From positions 1 through 8,636 of the forward strand of contig JAQSWC010000140.1 of NCBI GenBank assembly GCA_029266815.1: a DNA stretch of 8,636 nt, written 5' to 3'. The stretch's first letter is position 1. Every line of letters starts with the position of its first letter. This document shows positions 1 to 6,043 of the stretch, piece after piece. The notes under the pieces were generated by a model. The model was not told the DNA's origin and ran no database searches. It was given only the letters and a program-made list of their open reading frames with translations. This DNA comes from Paucimonas sp. GTDB taxonomy: Bacteria > Pseudomonadota > Gammaproteobacteria > Burkholderiales > Burkholderiaceae_D. The translations under genes and the position numbers were made by a program.

Positions 1-954
1 CGTCATCAGCATGACGATCAAGCCCATCAGTGCGCCCAGCGGCAACACCGAAACCGATTTTTTAAGTGGGATCAGCCGGGCCGCCACCGTGGCACCAACC
101 GCCACGCCGACTGCTGCGATGCCTTGAAGCTGGGTGGCTTTATCCAGCGGCATGTGAAGGGATTTTTCGGCCCACTTCAGTACGATGAACTGCAGCGTCG
201 CGCCCACGCCCCAGAAAAGGGTGGTGACGGCAAGCGAAATCTGGCCAAGTTTGTCTTTCCACAACAGCGTGAAGCAATTTGCAAAATCAGCGATCAGTCG
301 GATGGGGTTGCGTTCCTGATGCGGATAGCGCGCGCCGGTATCGGGAATCCTTGTCGTGATCAATGCAGCAAAGAGATAAGTCAGCATCACGATGCAAAGT
401 GCGGATTCGGCGGCGGTATTGATACCGGTTTCTATCAGCGGAAAATTGAAACTCAGCATCGCAGCCGACACCCCGGGGCCCACGAGCGTGCCTCCCATTA
501 CCGTTCCTAGGATGATGGAAAGCACGGTCAAACCTTCTATCCAGCCGTTTGCGACAACGAGTTTTTCTGCGGGCAGCAGCTCGGTCAGTATTCCATACTT
601 GGCGGGCGAATAGGCGGCCGCGCCGAAGCCGACGATGCCGTAGGAAATAAGCGGGTGCAAACCCATGAACATGGTGGCGCAGCCCAGCGCCTTGATGCCG
701 TTGGTGATCATCATGACGCGGCCTTTGGGCATCGAGTCCGCGAAGGCGCCCACGGATGCGGCAAGAATGACATAAGACACGACGAAGAACAGCTTGAGCA
801 TCGGCGTCATCCACGCCGGTGCGTCCACCTGGAATAGGAGCGCGATTGCTGCGATCAACAGGGCATTGTCGGCGAGCGAAGAAAAAAACTGCGCCGCCAT
901 GATGGTGTAGAAACCGCGATTCATTCGTGTGGTAGAAGCCGTCTGCAATGGCAT
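1..954 (-). CDS. lplT: Lysophospholipid transporter LplT (MFS family), 3' end beyond window
   Basis: Reverse-strand frame open for 318 codons from the ATG at 954 to the window edge. LplT is an inner-membrane MFS protein that flips lyso-phospholipids (mainly lysophosphatidylethanolamine) inward for re-acylation, in enterobacteria by Aas; no aas gene is visible here. The N-terminus has the family's typical GFYTIMAAQFFSSLADNALL block (residues 14-33), followed by alternating hydrophobic helices and an MFS motif-A-like loop, GAFADSMPKGR (69-79). A second conserved block, AAYSPAKYGILTELLP, lies in the first half. The family is about 400-430 residues, so roughly the last quarter is missing. An in-frame ATG at 924 (MNRGFYTIM) matches the usual family N-terminus at least as well as 954, and neither has a clear Shine-Dalgarno. 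The gene is divergent from alr. Identity is confident; the exact start is not. Confidence 0.9.
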   Translation of the reverse strand, partial: MPLQTASTTRMNRGFYTIMAAQFFSSLADNALLIAAIALLFQVDAPAWMTPMLKLFFVVSYVILAASVGAFADSMPKGRVMMITNGIKALGCATMFMGLHPLISYGIVGFGAAAYSPAKYGILTELLPAEKLVVANGWIEGLTVLSIILGTVMGGTLVGPGVSAAMLSFNFPLIETGINTAAESALCIVMLTYLFAALITTRIPDTGARYPHQERNPIRLIADFANCFTLLWKDKLGQISLAVTTLFWGVGATLQFIVLKWAEKSLHMPLDKATQLQGIAAVGVAVGATVAARLIPLKKSVSVLPLGALMGLIVMLMT

Positions 955-1022
955 GCGATAGGTGTTTGCCAAGTACCTGTCGTCTTGCGCCGCAACGGCA
1001 TTGAAACGTTCACTCGGCTTGC

Positions 1023-1031
1023 TTTATACCA
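1023..1031 (-). promoter_or_regulatory. Candidate lplT promoter (extended -10)
   Basis: Read on the minus strand the sequence is TGGTATAAA: a TGn extension directly in front of TATAAA, which matches TATAAT at 5 of 6 positions. No good -35 lies 16-18 bp upstream, which is acceptable for an extended -10 promoter. Transcription would start near 1016, giving a leader of about 62 nt to the ATG at 954. Inferred from motif only. Confidence 0.4.
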
Positions 1032-1085
1032 TGAAACCTGACGACTTCCGCTTCCTCCCTTGGAGATCACTTCCGGTCCCTCCGG

Positions 1086-1091
1086 TAAAAT
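1086..1091 (+). promoter_or_regulatory. Candidate -10 box for alr-radA
   Basis: TAAAAT (5 of 6 matches to TATAAT) lies 29 nt in front of the alr start, so a transcript would begin near 1098 with a short leader of about 23 nt. No convincing -35 is visible; TTGGAG at 1060-1065 is spaced too far, at 20 bp. An alternative is TTGAAA (1001-1006), 18 bp, then TATACC (1025-1030), farther upstream. Inferred from motif and position only. Confidence 0.3.
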
Positions 1092-1120
1092 GACATTCAT
1101 ATCACCTCCCGCTTATTCCT

Positions 1121-2197
1121 ATGCCAAGGCCTTTGACTGCCACGATTCATGTTTCCGCTCTGACGCATAACCTGAATGTTGCGAAAAAGGCTGCACCTCA
1201 TTCAAAAGTATGGGCCGTGGTGAAGGCCAATGCTTACGGTCATGGGCTGGAGCGCGCGATGCGTGGGTTCAAGGCGGCCGACGGGCTCGGCCTGGTGGAG
1301 CTCGAAGGTGCGGTCAAGCTGCGTGAACTCGGGTGGAAAAAGCCTGTGCTGTTGCTGGAAGGATTTTTCGAGTCGGCGGATCTGAAGTTGCTGGTTCGGC
1401 ATCGCCTGGAAGCGGCGATCCATTGCATGGAACAGATCAATATGCTCGAAAGTGCCAGCTTGGCGGCACCGATCGATGTGCATTTGAAAATCAACAGCGG
1501 CATGAACCGGCTCGGCTTCACGCCTGCTCAAGCCAAGCCGGCCTATGAACGCCTGCGCGCGTTGAAGTCGGTCGGCAATATCCGGTTTCTAACCCACTTT
1601 GCCAATGCCGACGACCCCGCCAATGCCGCGCTTTCCGCGCAGGAGCAGGCAAAGCGTTTTGCCGAAGCGGTTGACGGGCTTCCCGGCGAGCGCAGTCTTT
1701 CCAATTCAGCGGCAAGCCTGCTTCATGGGGAATTTGCGTCCGACTGGATCAGGCCGGGTGTCATGCTGTACGGTGGGTCGCCCGGCAAACGCAGTGCGGG
1801 GGATTTCGGCCTGCAGCCGGCGATGACGCTGTCCAGCGAGCTAATCGGTATTCAGCATATTTCCAGGGGGGATGCGGTCGGGTATGGAAGCCGCTTCGTT
1901 GCCGGGCAAGCCATGAAGATTGGCGTGGTGGCTTGCGGCTATGCGGATGGTTACCCGCGTCACGCACCCACGGGCACGCCCGTCATCGTCGACGGTATCA
2001 GAACGCAGGTGATAGGCCGCATATCAATGGATCTGATGACGGTGGATTTGACTCCCGCGCCTGACGTACATGTAGGCAGCAAGGTGACATTGTGGGGCAA
2101 GAACCTGCCCATCGACGAGGTGGCGCAGGCAGCGGATACGATCGGTTATGAATTGATGTGCGCCGTCGCTCCGCGCGTCAAGATAGCCGAAGATTAA
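1121..2197 (+). CDS. alr: Alanine racemase (PLP-dependent)
   Basis: Interconverts L- and D-alanine in the cytosol, supplying D-Ala for peptidoglycan. The 358 residues match the usual family length of about 350-370. The PLP lysine is K35 in the signature VVKANAYGHG. R130 lies in the conserved INSGMNRLGF block, and the catalytic tyrosine of the second active-site face is Y255 in VGYGSRF, followed by GYADGYPR. The fold order, an N-terminal TIM barrel then a C-terminal beta domain from about residue 230, is intact. The ATG at 1121 gives the usual N-terminus (MPRPLTATIHVSAL) but has no purine-rich Shine-Dalgarno; the leader is pyrimidine-rich. The stop is 9 nt in front of radA, so the two are likely cotranscribed. 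The catabolic paralogue DadX cannot be excluded from sequence alone, but no dadA neighbour is present and this context suits the biosynthetic enzyme. Confidence 0.95.
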   Translation: MPRPLTATIHVSALTHNLNVAKKAAPHSKVWAVVKANAYGHGLERAMRGFKAADGLGLVELEGAVKLRELGWKKPVLLLEGFFESADLKLLVRHRLEAAIHCMEQINMLESASLAAPIDVHLKINSGMNRLGFTPAQAKPAYERLRALKSVGNIRFLTHFANADDPANAALSAQEQAKRFAEAVDGLPGERSLSNSAASLLHGEFASDWIRPGVMLYGGSPGKRSAGDFGLQPAMTLSSELIGIQHISRGDAVGYGSRFVAGQAMKIGVVACGYADGYPRHAPTGTPVIVDGIRTQVIGRISMDLMTVDLTPAPDVHVGSKVTLWGKNLPIDEVAQAADTIGYELMCAVAPRVKIAED

Positions 2198-2206
2198 GGC
2201 AGGAAA

Positions 2207-3577
2207 ATGGCCAAACCCAAAACAAATTACACCTGCACCGAGTGCGGCGGCGTGAGCAATAAATGGTCGGGCCAGTGCCCGTCGTGCGGGCAGTGGAACA
2301 CCATGGTGGAAACAGTGGTGGAAGCCGCGGGCAATCGATTCTCTGGCTCGCGCCAAGGGCTTGCGCAAGCTTCGCCAGTGCTGAGCCTGGCTGACATTGA
2401 AGCGATCGACGTGCCGCGTTTCGGCACCGGCATCGATGAGTTCGATCGCGTACTGGGCGGCGGACTGGTGCCGGGCGGCGTGGTGCTGATTGGCGGCGAT
2501 CCGGGCATAGGTAAATCAACTCTGTTGTTGCAGGCACTGGCCAATATCGCGCGCGTGAAAAAAGTGCTGTATGTCAGCGGTGAGGAATCCGGCGCGCAGA
2601 TCGCATTGCGTGCTCGGCGGCTTGTGATCGATGCCGGCGACCTGAAGCTTCAGGCCGAGATTCAGCTCGAAAAAATCCTGAACACACTGGCGGAGCAAAA
2701 ACCCGAGGTGGCGGTCATTGATTCCATCCAGACTGTCTATTCCGATGCGCTGACCTCCGCTCCCGGCTCGGTTGCGCAAGTGCGCGAATGCGCCGCTCAG
2801 CTGACCCGGGTGGCGAAACAATCGGGCATTACCATCATCATGGTCGGTCACGTCACGAAGGAGGGCGCCTTGGCAGGGCCGCGCGTGCTCGAACATATCG
2901 TCGATACCGTGCTGTATTTCGAAGGCGACACGCATTCCAGTTTCCGGCTGGTGCGCGCATTCAAGAACCGCTTTGGTGCAGTTAATGAACTCGGCGTATT
3001 CGCGATGACGGAAAAGGGCTTGAAGGGCGTATCGAATCCATCGGCGCTTTTTCTTTCACAGCATGACAACCAGGTGGCGGGCTCCTGCGTGATGGTGACG
3101 CAGGAGGGGACCAGGCCGCTGCTGGTAGAGATACAGGCGCTGGTCGACGCATCGCATGTGCCGAACGCGCGCCGGCTGTCGGTCGGCCTGGAACAAAATC
3201 GCCTGGCCATGCTGCTGGCGGTGCTGCATCGTCATGCCGGCATTGCGGCATTCGACCAGGACGTTTTTATTAATGCGGTGGGCGGGGTGAAGATTACAGA
3301 ACCGGCCGCCGATCTCGCCGTTTTGCTGGCCATCCATTCATCGATGAGAAACAAGCCGTTGCCGCGAGGACTGGTGGTGTTCGGTGAAGTGGGGCTTGCC
3401 GGCGAAATTCGGCCGGCGCCGCGCGGGCAGGAACGCCTGCGGGAAGCAGCGAAGCTGGGCTTTTCCATGGCGCTGATACCGAAATCGAATGCGCCCAAGC
3501 AGAAGATCGAGGGCTTGACCGTGGTTGCCGTTGAGCGCATCGACGAGGCGATGAACAAGGTCCGGGATCTGCAATAA
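2207..3577 (+). CDS. radA: DNA repair protein RadA (branch-migrating helicase, Sms)
   Basis: RadA is a RecA-like ATPase that helps process recombination intermediates and extends branch migration. At 456 residues it has the family's normal length, with all three modules present. The N-terminal zinc finger uses C10, C13, C24 and C27 (CTEC...CPSC). The RecA-type ATPase core has Walker A GGDPGIGKST with K103, Walker B-like VAVIDSIQT, and the RadA-specific KNRFG motif at 253-257. The C-terminal Lon-protease-like domain, from about residue 280, includes FINAVGGVKITEPAADLA and GEVGLAGEIRP; in RadA it is structural and not an active protease. The ATG at 2207 has a strong Shine-Dalgarno (AGGCAGGA) just after the alr stop, which supports this start and translation from the alr transcript. 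The gene is convergent with hpnD, with 39 nt between the coding ends. Nothing is truncated or missing. Confidence 0.97.
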   Translation: MAKPKTNYTCTECGGVSNKWSGQCPSCGQWNTMVETVVEAAGNRFSGSRQGLAQASPVLSLADIEAIDVPRFGTGIDEFDRVLGGGLVPGGVVLIGGDPGIGKSTLLLQALANIARVKKVLYVSGEESGAQIALRARRLVIDAGDLKLQAEIQLEKILNTLAEQKPEVAVIDSIQTVYSDALTSAPGSVAQVRECAAQLTRVAKQSGITIIMVGHVTKEGALAGPRVLEHIVDTVLYFEGDTHSSFRLVRAFKNRFGAVNELGVFAMTEKGLKGVSNPSALFLSQHDNQVAGSCVMVTQEGTRPLLVEIQALVDASHVPNARRLSVGLEQNRLAMLLAVLHRHAGIAAFDQDVFINAVGGVKITEPAADLAVLLAIHSSMRNKPLPRGLVVFGEVGLAGEIRPAPRGQERLREAAKLGFSMALIPKSNAPKQKIEGLTVVAVERIDEAMNKVRDLQ

Positions 3578-3582
3578 GAGAA

Positions 3583-3611
3583 GAAGAGGAGGCGTGTTTC
3601 CGCCATTCTTC
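3583..3611. terminator. Possible weak bidirectional hairpin between radA and hpnD
   Basis: GAAGAGGAGGCG and CGCCATTCTTC form an imperfect stem: GGCG/CGCC at the base of a TGTTTC loop, and GAAGA/TCTTC outside an internal mismatch. It sits in the 39-nt gap between two convergent genes, where a shared terminator would be expected. No clean T-tract follows on either strand, so this is a weak call. Confidence 0.2.
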
Positions 3612-3616
3612 ATCTT

Positions 3617-4450
3617 TCATCCGCGCACGAAGGTCTTCCAGGCAAGCCATAGTTTTCGCAGCGGCGTTAGCGATATTCGCTGGTTCAAAACATGAAAACC
3701 GTCGCGCTCGATTTCATCTAGCAAGGTGCGGTAGATAGCAGCCATGATCAGGCCGGGGCGCTGCGCTTTTTTGTCTTCGATGGGAAGAAGGGCGAATGCC
3801 TCGTCGTAAGCTTTCTGCGCGCGTTCGGCTTGATAACTCATTAGCCTTTCGAAATTCTCGCTATGGCGCCGGTTCAAGATGTCGGCTGCCTTGACGTCGA
3901 ACTGCTGCAGTTCGTTCACTGGAAGATAGATCCTTCCCTTGCGGGCGTCGTCTCCCACATCACGGATGATGTTCGTCAATTGGAACGCGAGGCCGAGCTT
4001 CTCCGCGTATTCCAACGTCTGTGGCTTGCTCGCCCCGAAAATCTTCGCCGACAGAATGCCGACCACGCCCGCCACGTGCCAGCAGTAGGTGGCTAGACCT
4101 GCAAAGTCCAGGTAACGCGTCTGGTTCAGATCCATCTCCATGCCGTCGATGATCGCATTCAGATGCGTACCCTCGAGAGCATAGGTTGCGAGGTGAGGCG
4201 TCAGCGCCTTTGTCACCGGATGGGAAGCGCCGCCAGCCAGCATGGCCGCCGTTTCCCGCCTCCACCATGCCAGCTTGTTGTGCGCGAGACTGGGGTCGCT
4301 GCATTCATCGACTGCGTCGTCCACTTCGCGGCAGAAGGCATACAGCGCAGTGATGGCGCGCCGACGTTCCGGTGGAAGGAAGAGGAAGCTGTAATAGAAG
4401 CTTGAACCGCTTTGCGCCGCCTTTTGCTGGCAGTATTCGTCGGGAGACAT
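3617..4450 (-). CDS. hpnD: Presqualene diphosphate synthase HpnD
   Basis: In the hopanoid pathway HpnD condenses two farnesyl diphosphates head-to-head to presqualene diphosphate. The protein has 277 residues, the usual HpnD size. Two Mg-binding aspartate-rich motifs are intact: DDAVDE at 44-49 (within YAFCREVDDAVDE) and NIIRDVGDD at 160-168, followed by ARKGRIYLP. The N-terminal block GSSFYYSFLFLPPERRRAI is typical of the family. I chose the ATG at 4450 (MSPDEYCQQKA), which fits the family start. The frame also has an ATG at 4507 that would add 19 atypical residues and overlap the upstream gene. The chosen start lies 26 nt after the upstream synthase and lacks a Shine-Dalgarno (CACCTCC directly precedes the ATG), so translational coupling to the upstream gene is plausible. 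The gene ends facing radA, and no hpnE follows. Confidence 0.9.
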   Translation of the reverse strand: MSPDEYCQQKAAQSGSSFYYSFLFLPPERRRAITALYAFCREVDDAVDECSDPSLAHNKLAWWRRETAAMLAGGASHPVTKALTPHLATYALEGTHLNAIIDGMEMDLNQTRYLDFAGLATYCWHVAGVVGILSAKIFGASKPQTLEYAEKLGLAFQLTNIIRDVGDDARKGRIYLPVNELQQFDVKAADILNRRHSENFERLMSYQAERAQKAYDEAFALLPIEDKKAQRPGLIMAAIYRTLLDEIERDGFHVLNQRISLTPLRKLWLAWKTFVRG

Positions 4451-4476
4451 GGAGGTGGCTGAATTGAGCGAAGCCG

Positions 4477-5556
4477 CTATGCTAGCCCACCGGCGTCTTG
4501 CCGACAATCATCGGTGCCAAAAGGTTGGGTCAGGGCGGTTTCGATTTCCATGAAGTAGCGGTTCATCCATTTGCGCACAGCCTGGTCGGATGCGACACGA
4601 GTCATCGAGAGCAGCAGGATGCAATAGACACGCGATCGTGGAATTTTCGTGATGCGATCCGGATCGAGCCGATGCGGATTGGTGGAGTGGGCAAGCAGTG
4701 TTTCCAGGCCGATGGCAAGCGGCCAGATGCATGCCAGACGCAGGCGCCGGCAATGAGGCGGGATAAGCATGACGTACTCGACGGCGGCACGGAAATCGTC
4801 AAGGGCCTTCTCAGTCATTGTCCGGATGACGGGCTGCACACGGGCCGATCGGTCTGCCTGCAGCAAATCGCCAGCGGCGAAGCCAGCATTGCCAAGCAGG
4901 GTCTGTGGCAGGTAGCAGCGGCCGATACGCAGATCGCGAGGGCAGTCGCGCAGAATGTTCACCATCTGCAGCGCCTTGCCGAATTGCACGCCCAGTTTGA
5001 TCAACCGATTACGGTCCGCACCGTGCATTGCCTCGGCATGGCGGCACATCGTTTCAGTCCAGAATTCGCCTACGCAGCCAGCAACGAGATAGGTATAGCG
5101 ATCCAGCGCCTCTTCATCTGGCAGCGTGCCAATGCAGCCTGAGTTTTTGTCCGGAAAAGCGGCAAGATCTGCCTCCATGCCTGTAATCAATATATCCAGG
5201 ACTTTGGAAATCGATGCGCGATCGGCCGGATTCGCATTTTGCAGAACGGCTAGCAGTTCGGGGAGCGCGGCTAAAAGTCGCCTTTCGCTTTCATGCTCTC
5301 CGGCCGGGCTCAATTGATCCAGCGGAGGCAAGCGGGCATGGCTGGCCGTACCGATTGCCGCGCGCAGGCTTGACAGCAAGCCTTGCCGTTCATGGCATGG
5401 TATCAGCGAAGTATCGGAAATCGAATCGGCGGCACGCGCCAGCAAATAGGCCAGGCTTGTCGGCGCTCTCATTCCTTCCGGCAGCACGCGGAGGCTCAGA
5501 TAAAAAGAACGCGAGACTGCCTTCAGCAAATTTGAATGAGAGGGGTGTAAAAGCAC
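4477..5556 (-). CDS. Squalene/phytoene synthase family protein, squalene-synthase-like
   Basis: A head-to-head prenyl transferase of 359 residues. Motifs seen: VSRSFYLSLRVLP (14-26), first Asp motif DSISD (44-48, inside LARAADSISDT), YLVAGCVGEFW, and second Asp motif NILRDCPRD (200-208) followed by GRCYLP. All are intact, so an active enzyme is expected. These blocks and the length resemble farnesyl-diphosphate farnesyltransferase (one-step squalene synthase) more than classical HpnC, which is shorter, about 280-300 residues. It sits directly upstream of hpnD and is probably cotranscribed with it, so a role in squalene supply for hopanoids is likely. Whether it makes squalene alone or works as the HpnC partner (presqualene diphosphate to hydroxysqualene) cannot be decided here; a phytoene-type C40 product is less likely. 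The start is GTG at 5556 with only a weak AGG upstream; the frame stays open upstream without an ATG, and MRAPT (residue 29) is too late. Confidence 0.85.
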   Translation of the reverse strand: MLLHPSHSNLLKAVSRSFYLSLRVLPEGMRAPTSLAYLLARAADSISDTSLIPCHERQGLLSSLRAAIGTASHARLPPLDQLSPAGEHESERRLLAALPELLAVLQNANPADRASISKVLDILITGMEADLAAFPDKNSGCIGTLPDEEALDRYTYLVAGCVGEFWTETMCRHAEAMHGADRNRLIKLGVQFGKALQMVNILRDCPRDLRIGRCYLPQTLLGNAGFAAGDLLQADRSARVQPVIRTMTEKALDDFRAAVEYVMLIPPHCRRLRLACIWPLAIGLETLLAHSTNPHRLDPDRITKIPRSRVYCILLLSMTRVASDQAVRKWMNRYFMEIETALTQPFGTDDCRQDAGGLA

Positions 5557-5589
5557 GCCTGCAAAAGAAAAAGTGGTTGATGGCTGCGG

Positions 5590-5598
5590 ATGATACCA
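5590..5598 (-). promoter_or_regulatory. Candidate promoter for the squalene synthase-hpnD operon (extended -10)
   Basis: On the minus strand the sequence reads TGGTATCAT: a TGn extension plus TATCAT, 5 of 6 matches to TATAAT. TTGGCT (5615-5610) lies 14 bp upstream, too close for a standard -35. Transcription would begin near 5583, about 27 nt before the GTG start. Motif-based inference. Confidence 0.35.
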
Positions 5599-5728
5599 GC
5601 CTGATTCCGAGCCAAGAGTGGATTGTTCTGCAGCACATTTTTGGCGGGCTGCTTCTGTCTGCCGATCACCTTCAACTGCTTAAGAGCCTATCCCAGTAGG
5701 CATCTCACGCAGCTTACGGACTAGGCAA

Positions 5729-5773
5729 GCCGCATGCTGTGTTGCTCGTCGTTGCAGGGCAACACCATGCGGC
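5729..5773. repeat. Long near-perfect inverted repeat (stem-loop)
   Basis: GCCGCATG (5729-5736) pairs with CATGCGGC (5766-5773), and GTGTTGC (5739-5745) pairs with GCAACAC (5759-5765). Together they make 15 base pairs interrupted only by a two-base CT bulge, around a 13-nt loop. No T-tract follows on either strand, so it does not look like an intrinsic terminator. It sits in the gap between the synthase gene and tRNA-Leu. Two smaller inverted repeats flank it: GCCTA/TAGGC (5686-5701) and CTGG/CCAG (5777-5792). Its function is unknown. Confidence 0.6.
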
Positions 5774-5804
5774 CTCCTGGTCAAAATTCCAGTAAAATGC
5801 GCGG

Positions 5805-5878
5805 TTGAAGTTGAAAAGCCACCAAGATGGCGAAGCAGGGCGACCGTATTTCACTTCCAGGTCGCCCTTTTGCTTTTG
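5805..5878 (+). ncRNA. Candidate small RNA ending in an intrinsic terminator
   Basis: A good -10-like box, TAAAAT (5793-5798), would place a transcript start near 5805. The predicted transcript of about 74 nt has a small hairpin, GCCA/TGGC (5818-5831, 6-nt loop), then the strong terminator hairpin and U-tract. No plus-strand protein gene lies between the left edge of the gap and the terminator, so something else must be terminated there. Weaknesses: no clear -35 is visible, and I do not recognise the RNA as a known family (it does not resemble 6S RNA as I recall it). The signal could be a relic of a lost gene, or could stop read-through antisense to the synthase operon. The rest of the 369-nt gap holds only the inverted repeats listed separately. 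Confidence 0.3.
5838..5876 (+). terminator. Strong intrinsic terminator
   Basis: GGGCGACC (5838-5845) pairs perfectly with GGTCGCCC (5860-5867) around a 14-nt loop and is followed at once by TTTTTGCTTTT-like T-rich sequence (5868-5877). Read on the minus strand there is no T-tract, so it acts in the plus direction. It lies 50 nt upstream of tRNA-Leu and insulates the tRNA-tig transcript from anything upstream. No plus-strand protein gene precedes it. Confidence 0.75.
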
Positions 5879-5925
5879 GTGCGCAACGCGCAGCCTTTCC
5901 ATAGAGGAAGTGGCTTATATATCGC

Positions 5926-6012
5926 GCGAGGATGGCGAAATTGGTAGACGCACCAGGTTTAGGTCCTGACGCCAGCAATGGTGTGGGGGTTCGAGTCCCC
6001 CTCCTCGCACCA
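5926..6012 (+). tRNA. tRNA-Leu, anticodon TAG (reads CUN codons)
   Basis: An 87-nt class II tRNA with encoded CCA. The acceptor stem GCGAGGA/TCCTCGC is perfect. The D arm is GCG...GC with TTGGTAGA. The anticodon loop TTTAGGT (5958-5964) gives anticodon TAG at 5960-5962. The long variable arm, CGCCA-GCAA-TGGTG (5970-5983), is typical of Leu/Ser/Tyr tRNAs. The T arm is GGGGG-TTCGAGT-CCCCC, the discriminator base is A, and CCA is at 6010-6012. It closely matches the E. coli Leu(UAG) layout. The outermost anticodon-stem pair is C5953-A5969, a mismatch. The gene lies 31 nt upstream of tig with no terminator between, so the two may share a transcript that is processed around the tRNA. Confidence 0.97.
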
Positions 6013-6043
6013 CGAGACATTCTTTAAATATTGGAAGATTCAC

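Noticed and set aside
4451..4507. Upstream ATG at 4507 as the hpnD start
   Set aside because: It would overlap the preceding gene by 31 nt and add 19 residues (MSARRRWASIAAS...) not typical of HpnD; the ATG at 4450 gives the family N-terminus.
5214..5699. 161-codon plus-strand frame reaching into the gap before tRNA-Leu
   Set aside because: Two thirds overlaps the squalene-synthase-like gene in antisense, it has no Shine-Dalgarno, and the protein resembles nothing I know. It ends about 140 nt before the orphan terminator, so it is a weak candidate for the gene being terminated.
5827..5904. 25-codon reading frame (MAKQGDRISL...) spanning the orphan terminator
   Set aside because: The terminator hairpin lies inside the frame, there is no Shine-Dalgarno, and its length is expected by chance.
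5915..5922. TATATA box immediately before tRNA-Leu as its promoter
   Set aside because: It would start transcription at or inside the mature tRNA 5' end, leaving no leader, and no -35 is found at the right distance.
5978..6043. ATG at 5978 as the tig start
   Set aside because: It lies inside the variable arm of tRNA-Leu; the ATG at 6044 gives the standard trigger factor N-terminus with a modest Shine-Dalgarno.
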